Shown here: positions 1-5,382 of the stretch, piece by piece
How positions within the stretch are numbered: the first letter of the stretch is position 1
Layout: the number at the start of each line of letters is the position of its first letter
DNA from: Thermoproteota archaeon
GTDB taxonomy: Archaea; Thermoproteota; Thermoprotei_A; Sulfolobales; Desulfurococcaceae
DNA: 10,030 nt
Assembly (NCBI GenBank): GCA_013154205.1
Contig: JAADCY010000002.1
Coordinates: 1 to 10,030, forward strand
Direction of reading: 5' to 3'
Notes under the pieces: model-generated
Database searches by the model: none
What the model saw: only the letters and a program-made list of their open reading frames with translations
What the model was told of the DNA's origin: nothing
Translations under genes and position numbers: made by a program

Positions 1-2009
1 GAATAGCCGAAGAGATAACCGGTTCGGGCATGGCGGAGAAATGTTTTATAGATAAGATCGAATACGCTAACGGGTATCTGAACTTCTACATAGACTATCG
101 TAGGCTCTCCAAAGAGATCCTTGGAAGGATAATCGATGGAAGTGTCTTTGAGGAAATAAGCAGTTATGGCGGCGGAGAGAAAATCCTCGTTGAACACACA
201 AGCGCTAACCCGATACACCCCCTACACATAGGGAGCGGGAGGAACAGCATAATAGGAAATACTTACGCCAGGATATTACGTAGGCTCGGCTTCAATGTAC
301 GGGAGCATTTCTACGTAGACGACATGGGTAGACAAGTAGCAGTAATGGTTTACGGATACAAGAGGGTTAAGGAGAAAGGATTAGAGCCACCCACAAATAT
401 TAAGCCGGACCACTGGATAGGCGCTATCTACGCGTTGACAAACATATTCGTATCAATAAAGAAGCTTCACAAAGAACAAGAAAAGCTCACCGAGAAAATA
501 AGGGATCTGATAAAGAGAATAAAGATAGAAGCCCGCGAAAAACGTGGTGACGGCTACCTACTAGCAGTCTCCAAGATAATAGAGGAACAGCTAAGCCTAA
601 AGCATGACCCACAAGCCATTCTCGAGACACTGGTCTCCGCGCTACGAGTGCGTGAAGGTAAGAAAGCATCTAGCATACGGAGAGAAGCTGAAGAACTATT
701 ATCGAAGTACCGGGAGATAAAGAGGAAACTAGCAGAGCTGTACGAGTGCGCAGAAGATCTCAGAGCAGTATTCCCAGACCTATACGAAGCACTGATAGTC
801 TCGGTGGATGAGCCGGAAGCCTTCGAGGAAGAAGTATCCAGGCTCATGTGGCTCTACGAGACAGGAGACCCCGGCACGGTAAAGGTCTTCAGAGAAGCAA
901 TAGATCTAGTGCTGAAAGGCTTCGAATCAACGCTCAGAAGAATAGGTATAGTTTTCGACTCGTATGACTGGGAGAGCGACCCCGAGATAAAGAAGCTAAC
1001 ATTAGAGATCATAGAGAAGGCGCTGGAGACGAAATATGGAGGTAGCGAGGGCAAAGCCGTAATAGTTGATCTCGGAAAAGCCTACGAGGAAGACCCATAT
1101 ATCCGTAACATATTCGGGGCTGAGAAGCCCGAGCGCGTAGTCCTTAGGAGAAGCGATGGCACAACACTCTATGTCTCAAGAGATATAGCTTACACTATCT
1201 ACAAGTACGTGAAGACGGGGGCAAAGAAAGTCTATAATGTAATAGCGACCGAGCAGAACCTGGAGCAGAAACAAGTCCGCAGCGTCCTCTACCTATTGGG
1301 CTACAAGGACTATGCGGACAGCACTATACACCTAGCATACGAGATGGTGCATCTGAAAGGGTATAGGATGCGTGGAAGATATGGTAGGTACATCAGTATG
1401 GATGAGCTCATCGAGAGATACCGTAAACTCATGCTAGACCAGTACATGGAATCACATAAAGAACTAGGAGTAGATCAGGCAGAGGATGTTCTCGATAAGG
1501 CTGAAAAACTAGCAGTGGCGAACACGAGGTACCTATTACTGAGCATTGAGCCTCTCAAAGTTCTTACATTCGATCCCGGAAAGCTCGCCGAGCACACGGA
1601 GGGCTCATGGATACAGTACACTTATGCGAGGCTCCTCAGCATACTGAGAAAAGCCTATGGCAAGGATATTTCTACGCCTGAAGAACTAGGAGAAGAGATA
1701 CTAAGAGACTATAGAGAGATAGATTTCGATAAACAAGTCCTAGTACGTGAAGAGGAAGAAATAGTCGAGAAGCTCATCAGCTACAAGGACGCGTTGATCA
1801 CTGCTTATAACGAGATGAAGCCAAACAAGATCGCAGAGTACGCGTACGAGCTATCATCTGCGCTGAACCTGTTCTACGAGAAAATACCTGTCATCAAGGA
1901 GAAAGACACGAACAAGAAAAAGTTCAGGCTTACCCTCATCTACTCGTCAGCAATTATTCTTGGCGACGCTATGCGTGTAATGGGCTTACCTGTTCTCCCA
2001 AGGATCTAG
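1..2009 (+). CDS. argS: Arginyl-tRNA synthetase (class I), 5' end cut by the window edge
   Basis: Charges tRNA-Arg with arginine in the cytoplasm. The frame is open to the left edge (first full codon at 3), and the residues before the ATG at 30 continue the N-terminal tRNA-recognition (ADD1-type) domain, so that ATG is internal and perhaps 50-70 residues lie outside the window. Numbering from the ATG at 30: the ADD1 end spans about 1-45, the VEHTSANP strand 54-61, and the HIGH motif reads HIGS (66-69), followed by GRN. The conserved LRRSDGTTLY block is at 372-381, the KMSKS loop is represented by RMRGR (446-450), and the all-helical DALR-type anticodon-binding domain runs from about 525 to 659. 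Residues about 140-250 form a long Lys/Glu-rich helical, probably coiled-coil, stretch that looks longer than in Pyrococcus ArgRS as I remember it. Identity is firm; the altered motifs are discussed under findings. Confidence 0.96.
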   Translation, partial: IAEEITGSGMAEKCFIDKIEYANGYLNFYIDYRRLSKEILGRIIDGSVFEEISSYGGGEKILVEHTSANPIHPLHIGSGRNSIIGNTYARILRRLGFNVREHFYVDDMGRQVAVMVYGYKRVKEKGLEPPTNIKPDHWIGAIYALTNIFVSIKKLHKEQEKLTEKIRDLIKRIKIEAREKRGDGYLLAVSKIIEEQLSLKHDPQAILETLVSALRVREGKKASSIRREAEELLSKYREIKRKLAELYECAEDLRAVFPDLYEALIVSVDEPEAFEEEVSRLMWLYETGDPGTVKVFREAIDLVLKGFESTLRRIGIVFDSYDWESDPEIKKLTLEIIEKALETKYGGSEGKAVIVDLGKAYEEDPYIRNIFGAEKPERVVLRRSDGTTLYVSRDIAYTIYKYVKTGAKKVYNVIATEQNLEQKQVRSVLYLLGYKDYADSTIHLAYEMVHLKGYRMRGRYGRYISMDELIERYRKLMLDQYMESHKELGVDQAEDVLDKAEKLAVANTRYLLLSIEPLKVLTFDPGKLAEHTEGSWIQYTYARLLSILRKAYGKDISTPEELGEEILRDYREIDFDKQVLVREEEEIVEKLISYKDALITAYNEMKPNKIAEYAYELSSALNLFYEKIPVIKEKDTNKKKFRLTLIYSSAIILGDAMRVMGLPVLPRI

Positions 2010-2029
2010 TCGTCTGTAACGATCATTTC

Positions 2030-2036
2030 TTTATAG
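2030..2036 (+). promoter_or_regulatory. TATA box (box A) for the aminotransferase gene
   Basis: The heptamer TTTATAG fits the crenarchaeal box A. Archaeal transcription normally starts about 25-27 bases below the box centre, here near 2058-2062. That is downstream of the ATG at 2049, which argues against that ATG as the translation start and gives a leader of about 25 bases before the ATG at 2085. Confidence 0.55.
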
Positions 2037-2040
2037 ATAG

Positions 2041-2046
2041 TTTTTT
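2041..2046 (+). terminator. Possible oligo-T terminator of argS
   Basis: A run of six T lies 32 bases after the argS stop codon, without an obvious hairpin, as is usual for archaeal intrinsic termination. It sits between the TATA box of the next gene and that gene's predicted transcription start, so it would act only on transcripts from argS. The T run is seen; its function is inferred. Confidence 0.35.
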
Positions 2047-2074
2047 CTATGTATTCAATTCATAGAATCCTATT

Positions 2075-2080
2075 GGTGAT
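2075..2080 (+). promoter_or_regulatory. Ribosome binding site that selects the 2085 start
   Basis: GGTGAT matches the complement of the conserved 3' end of archaeal 16S rRNA and stands four bases before the ATG at 2085. No comparable site precedes the ATG at 2049, so this element decides the start of the aminotransferase. Confidence 0.65.
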
Positions 2081-2084
2081 TCTC

Positions 2085-3437
2085 ATGTTTAGCCGCCCAG
2101 AGATCAAGATAGTTCCTGGCAGCCCAGGCAGCAAATCCAGGGAATGGATAGAGAAACACCATAAATACGTTGCGACGACAACACATGACCCCGAACACCT
2201 ACCCCTAGTGATCGAGCGTGGAGAAGGAGTATGGTTAATAGACGTTGACGGCAATGTCTTCCTAGACTTCTCAAGCGGGATCTCAGCGGCGAACCTAGGC
2301 TACCCAACACATCCCGAGGTAAAGAAAGTTCTCGTAGAGCAGATAGAGAAGCTCGCCCACGCAGCAGGCACCGATTTCTACAACCCCTACCAGGTAATGC
2401 TCGCCGAGAAACTAACGAGCATAGCCCCCGGAGAATTCGATAAGAAAGTATTCTTCGCTAACAGCGGCACAGAGAGCGTAGAGGCAGCTATCAAGCTCAC
2501 TAAACAGTATAGGAAGGCCAGGATGTTCATAGCATTCATAGGCGCATTCCACGGTAGAACCCTGGGAAGCCTAGCACTCACCGCTAGCAAACCAGTACAT
2601 AAACGAGGATTCTATCCCTGGATGCCCGGCGCAGTACATGTGCCGTACCCGAACCCCTATAGGAACCCATGGCATATCGATGGCTATGAGCATCCCGACG
2701 AGCTCGTCAACAGGGTGATCGAGTACATCGAGGAATGGGTGCTAGACAAATATGTTCCGGTAGAAGAAGTAGCGGCTATAATCGCTGAGCCTATCCAGGG
2801 CGAGGGAGGATACGTTGTCCCGCCAAAGAGCTTCTTCCCGGAGCTGAGGAAGCTAGCCGACAAGCACGGCATACCCCTGATCGTTGACGAGGTACAGATG
2901 GGCATGGGAAGAACCGGCAGGATGTTCGCTATCGAGCACTTCGGCATAGCACCCGACGTGATAACACTTGCCAAGAGCCTCAGCGGAGGAGCAGTCCCGA
3001 TAGGAGCAACCATCTATAAGTCCGACCTCGACTTCCGCGAGCCAGGAATGCATAGCAACACCTTCGGAGGCAACGCACTAGCATCTGTCGTCGCGTTGAA
3101 GACCCTGGAGGTAACCGAGCAACTACTACCACATGTTAGGAGCCTCGAACCATTGTTCAAGGAGACCCTGAACAAGTGGAGAGAAGAATACGAGTTCGTC
3201 GGCGACGTGAGAGGACTAGGCCTTGCATGGGCTCTGGAGATAGTGAAGGATAAGAAGAGCAAAGAGCCCGACCCGAAGAAGAGGAACAAGATACTCTACG
3301 AAGCCCTCAAGAGAGGACTAGTGCTGCTAGGATGCGGTAAGAGCGGTATCAGGCTTATACCGCCCCTGATAATAAGTGAGGAACAGGCAAAGCTAGGGCT
3401 AGAGATCCTAGGAGAAGCTATTAAGGCCTCAATATAA
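2085..3437 (+). CDS. Class-III PLP-dependent aminotransferase (acetylornithine/GABA aminotransferase or amino-acid racemase group)
   Basis: Fold-type I PLP enzyme of the cytoplasm. Numbered from the upstream ATG at 2049 (subtract 12 for the preferred start): NSGTES at 138-143 binds the cofactor phosphate, FHGRTLG at 167-173 carries the aromatic stacking region, EPIQGEGG spans 247-254, DEVQMGMGRTG at 280-290 supplies the Asp that holds the pyridine nitrogen, the Schiff-base lysine is K309 in LAKSLSGG, and NTFGGN (337-342) closes the second phosphate site. All catalytic residues are present. The YPNPYRNPW block (200-208) and the N-terminal PGSPGSKS resemble the Pyrococcus group that includes 4-aminobutyrate and ornithine aminotransferases and the broad-specificity amino-acid racemases. 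The 450-residue length is normal for the family. The start at 2085 is chosen from its ribosome binding site and the TATA position. Transcribed independently of argS. Substrate cannot be read from sequence; transamination versus racemisation remains open. Confidence 0.9.
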   Translation: MFSRPEIKIVPGSPGSKSREWIEKHHKYVATTTHDPEHLPLVIERGEGVWLIDVDGNVFLDFSSGISAANLGYPTHPEVKKVLVEQIEKLAHAAGTDFYNPYQVMLAEKLTSIAPGEFDKKVFFANSGTESVEAAIKLTKQYRKARMFIAFIGAFHGRTLGSLALTASKPVHKRGFYPWMPGAVHVPYPNPYRNPWHIDGYEHPDELVNRVIEYIEEWVLDKYVPVEEVAAIIAEPIQGEGGYVVPPKSFFPELRKLADKHGIPLIVDEVQMGMGRTGRMFAIEHFGIAPDVITLAKSLSGGAVPIGATIYKSDLDFREPGMHSNTFGGNALASVVALKTLEVTEQLLPHVRSLEPLFKETLNKWREEYEFVGDVRGLGLAWALEIVKDKKSKEPDPKKRNKILYEALKRGLVLLGCGKSGIRLIPPLIISEEQAKLGLEILGEAIKASI

Positions 3438-3446
3438 GCATCTCTC

Positions 3447-3451
3447 TTTTT
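3447..3451 (+). terminator. Pyrimidine-rich, oligo-T terminator after the aminotransferase gene
   Basis: Ten bases after the stop codon an almost pure pyrimidine stretch (about 3441-3463) holds a run of five T. No strong stem precedes it. This fits archaeal oligo-T termination; the function is inferred. Confidence 0.4.
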
Positions 3452-3476
3452 CCCGTCTCTTCTCATTATCCACACA

Positions 3477-3484
3477 TTTTTAAG
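3477..3484 (+). promoter_or_regulatory. Candidate box A for the 3514/3576 transcription unit
   Basis: TTTTTAAG lies about 30 bases before the ATG at 3514, placing the expected transcription start at about 3507-3511. A transcript from here would be almost leaderless for the mini-ORF and have a leader of about 65-70 bases for the 3576 gene. A second AT-rich element, CTATATAG near 3495-3502, is an alternative that would start transcription near 3525, inside the mini-ORF. Confidence 0.4.
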
Positions 3485-3513
3485 AAAACCAAACCTATAT
3501 AGAGTAGACATAC

Positions 3514-3579
3514 ATGTTTAGTAGTTTTCTCGCTACGAAGCGCGTATTTCGAAAAGTGTGGTTGGTGGGTAGGGCTTGA
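3514..3579 (+). CDS. Possible 21-codon leader ORF overlapping the next gene's start
   Basis: An ATG at 3514 opens 21 codons ending in TGA at 3577-3579. The predicted peptide is basic and moderately hydrophobic, starting MFSSFLATKR and ending in VWLVGRA, with five Lys/Arg and no acidic residue. Its stop overlaps the TTG start of the following gene (TTGA, 3576-3579), an arrangement typical of translational coupling. The start is only a few bases below the transcription start expected from the TTTTTAAG box, so it could be read as a leaderless message. Evidence is positional only; chance cannot be excluded for so short a frame. Alternatively it is the untranslated leader, or the two frames belong together through a -1 shift. 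Confidence 0.25.
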   Translation: MFSSFLATKRVFRKVWLVGRA

Positions 3580-4304
3580 CGAGTATCGAGTACGAGATAC
3601 TTTCCTGTAGTGCTTTGCTCCCGTTTTACCTCGGCGAGGGACGTAGAAGGCTTATCAGGATAATAGCTGAAAGACTCAAAGAATTCTATGGGCGTGACCT
3701 CGTGGTCAATGGTTTGGACGCGCTTATCATTGATATGAGGGAGATTATCGGGGATTTTGTCGTGGCGGCATATATCTATACATATGTCAACGGAGATATT
3801 GTGATCTGGAGTAGCAACGAGGTATCCATGGAGAGGATAATAGTTCCCGAACATATAGTCGTGCTCCCCAAGAACGATTTTGAAGACATGGTTAAATCTC
3901 TAAAAGAACTTAGCAACGGCTTGGTGAGTAAGCCCAAATTATTATTGTCGGGTAAGACCAAGTGCTTGAAAAATGATCCCCTTGAGTGCTACATCAGTAG
4001 TTATAAGAAGTTCGCGTACCGCTATGACGATATAAGTTTGCAGCTAAAATGCGATAGTAGCTCGCTCAGAATAGATACGGTTATGCTTGCAGATAAGTTC
4101 GTATCGAGCCTTATCGAGGGAACAGGTAAACTCGTTGATTGCGTGTCATCGCATCTCCCGTGGCGGAGCAGGAAGTCTTTCGCGAAGAAGGTTAAGGATG
4201 AAGTAACTGATGAGGCACTGAAATACTTGTCGGAGCTGGCTAAAAAATACAGGGTCATATTCCCGAAGACGCCGGAGTACATGGAGCTATTCAAGATATC
4301 TTAG
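3576..4304 (+). CDS. Hypothetical protein, 242 residues, family not recognised
   Basis: I do not recognise a family. The frame is blocked by an in-frame TAG at 3570-3572, so the TTG at 3576 is the first available start; GGTG at 3564-3567 can serve as ribosome binding site, and the next in-frame Met is about 53 residues in. The protein appears soluble and mixed alpha/beta: a basic helix at about 20-40 (GEGRRRL...), alternating hydrophobic strands at 49-95, a charged helix at 101-114, a Cys-bearing middle (C130, C138, C159), and two Lys/Glu-rich helices near 195-225 before a short tail. Five cysteines (C11, C130, C138, C159, C189) are notable, but they do not form a clear metal-binding motif. 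There is no signal peptide or membrane segment. Its codons look somewhat richer in A/T at third positions than those of argS or the aminotransferase. The stop interlocks with that of the convergent asparaginase gene. Confidence 0.75.
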   Translation: MTSIEYEILSCSALLPFYLGEGRRRLIRIIAERLKEFYGRDLVVNGLDALIIDMREIIGDFVVAAYIYTYVNGDIVIWSSNEVSMERIIVPEHIVVLPKNDFEDMVKSLKELSNGLVSKPKLLLSGKTKCLKNDPLECYISSYKKFAYRYDDISLQLKCDSSSLRIDTVMLADKFVSSLIEGTGKLVDCVSSHLPWRSRKSFAKKVKDEVTDEALKYLSELAKKYRVIFPKTPEYMELFKIS

Positions 4305-5275
4305 CGCTTATTCCTCGGAGGCTTGATAGTTGTTCTTACCTCTCCGTCCTCATAGTATCCTATCAGCATAGCCTCGGTGTTATAGGCCCAGACGACCTCC
4401 CCATTCTTATCGACAGCTATGAAGCCCATGGTATTCTCTCCGACAAGCTTATCGACGTACTCGATGGTTTTCTCCGCCGCGGCCACAATGTCCCGTGTTT
4501 CTCTATAGTATGTGTCGAGCTGTTTACACACCATACACTCGATGATCTTCTCTCCTATGCCTGTGGCTGAGCACGCAGTGTATTCTGATGCATAGAAGCC
4601 AGCTCCGGGTATGGGGGAGTCGCCTATTCTGCCCGGGAACTTCATGATGACGCCTCCAGTGCTGACGGCGGCCGCGAGCCTTCCCATGCTATCAACCGCT
4701 ACTGCGCCGACTGTGTCTCCGGTATCTAGTGCCTCTTCTATGATCTTCCGTATGAAGTCGTAGTTCTCGAGGAAATCAGTGATCTTCTTGTAGATCTCTG
4801 GTTTCCCTTCGAGGAGCTTCTTAACCGCTTCCTGGTATCTCTCCCAGACATGGGGTGGCGGCGGGGGCAATGGTGGTAGTCCGTTCAGGAAGGCCAGCAG
4901 GTCGGCTCCTCTACCCCCTATGAGGTGGTGATCTGTTTTCTCCATGACTATCCTAGCTAGAACCACCGGGTTCCTAGTAGCCGTAACCGCTGCTACCGCT
5001 CCTATCCTCCCCGTTGATCCATCCATTACTCCCGCATCAAGGCTTCTACCGCCCATGAAGTCGAGGACGCTGCCGACTCCTGCGTTGAGGTATCCTGAGT
5101 CCTCCGTGCATTTAACGGCTTCTACGACGGCATCTACTGCTGAGCCATTATTTCGTAGAATACTCATTCCTTTCTCAGTGCATTTCGCGACTACTTCTTG
5201 TGCTTTATCCACGTGTTTTGCACGGGTCCATCTCCCGGCTCCGCCGTGAAGGATTATGTTGGGTCTCATAAGCAT
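4301..5275 (-). CDS. Ntn-hydrolase asparaginase / isoaspartyl peptidase (plant-type, threonine peptidase family T2)
   Basis: Hydrolyses L-asparagine and/or beta-aspartyl (isoaspartyl) dipeptides; made as a precursor that cuts itself to expose a catalytic Thr. Numbered from a TTG at 5302 (subtract 9 for the preferred start): HGGAG at 19-23 near the N-terminus, YLNAGVGSVL (71-80) and LDAGVMDG (88-95) of the alpha subunit, a proline-rich LPPLPPPPP linker (142-150), the GDTVGAV cleavage and nucleophile motif with T197, STGG (214-217), RIGDSPIPGAGFYA (225-238) and SATGIGE (245-251). All catalytic elements are intact and the length of about 324 is usual. The ATG at 5275 is preferred because GGGGG stands at 5281-5285; an ATG at 5269, giving the common MRP...HGGAG start, is nearly as good, and the TTG at 5302 is less likely. 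Neighbours are on the opposite strand, so it is a single-gene unit. It could recycle asparagine or clear isoaspartyl peptides from heat-damaged protein; sequence does not decide. Confidence 0.93.
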   Translation of the reverse strand: MLMRPNIILHGGAGRWTRAKHVDKAQEVVAKCTEKGMSILRNNGSAVDAVVEAVKCTEDSGYLNAGVGSVLDFMGGRSLDAGVMDGSTGRIGAVAAVTATRNPVVLARIVMEKTDHHLIGGRGADLLAFLNGLPPLPPPPPHVWERYQEAVKKLLEGKPEIYKKITDFLENYDFIRKIIEEALDTGDTVGAVAVDSMGRLAAAVSTGGVIMKFPGRIGDSPIPGAGFYASEYTACSATGIGEKIIECMVCKQLDTYYRETRDIVAAAEKTIEYVDKLVGENTMGFIAVDKNGEVVWAYNTEAMLIGYYEDGEVRTTIKPPRNKR

Positions 5276-5280
5276 GTATT

Positions 5281-5285
5281 CCCCC
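5281..5285 (-). promoter_or_regulatory. Ribosome binding site before the asparaginase ATG at 5275
   Basis: On the minus strand GGGGG ends five bases before the ATG at 5275. It supports this start over the TTG at 5302, which has no purine-rich site at the right distance. Confidence 0.4.
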
Positions 5286-5302
5286 GTTATTTTTCCTAGC
5301 AA

Positions 5303-5371
5303 ATTAATAATTGAATGACGTGATAGTAAAATAATCTGTGCCTACAAAATATAGTCGTGACACAGTATCGT
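5303..5371. promoter_or_regulatory. Divergent promoter region between asparaginase and membrane protein genes
   Basis: This AT-rich gap must drive both neighbours. On the minus strand an ATTATTTTACTA stretch (about 5325-5336) is a fair box A, giving a start near 5300 and a short leader for asparaginase. On the + strand AAAATATAG (about 5346-5354) or AGTAAAATAA (about 5326-5335) may be the box A for the membrane protein; the first would leave only a few bases of leader, the second about 25. The two promoters probably overlap, so one regulator could affect both. Confidence 0.4.
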
Positions 5372-5376
5372 GGTGA
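5372..5376 (+). promoter_or_regulatory. Ribosome binding site for the TTG start at 5383
   Basis: GGTGA lies six bases before the TTG at 5383. An in-frame TGA at 5374-5376 overlaps it, so no longer version of the protein is possible. Together these fix the unusual TTG start. Confidence 0.7.
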
Positions 5377-5382
5377 CAAGTA

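Noticed and set aside
2049..2084. Upstream ATG of the aminotransferase adding 12 hydrophobic residues
   Set aside because: It lies upstream of the transcription start expected from the TATA box at 2030-2036, has no ribosome binding site, and adds residues not expected in the family; the ATG at 2085 has GGTGAT in front.
2684..3013. Minus-strand open frame of 109 codons inside the aminotransferase gene
   Set aside because: Fully antisense to conserved catalytic motifs of a certain gene; Ser/Pro-rich product typical of a shadow frame.
3495..3854. Minus-strand open frame of 119 codons over the start of the orphan gene
   Set aside because: Composition rich in His, Thr, Asn and Tyr without hydrophobic periodicity, no ribosome binding site, and it runs across the promoter region; the + strand frame is longer and more protein-like.
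4194..4226. ATGA and CTGA repeats resembling C'/D boxes near the end of the orphan gene
   Set aside because: Explained by Asp/Glu codons of a charged helix; no complete box set.
4643..4664. C-box/D'-like pair (ATGATGA then CTGA) suggesting a C/D guide RNA
   Set aside because: Antisense to the conserved STGG region of asparaginase, and no second C'/D pair follows at the right distance.
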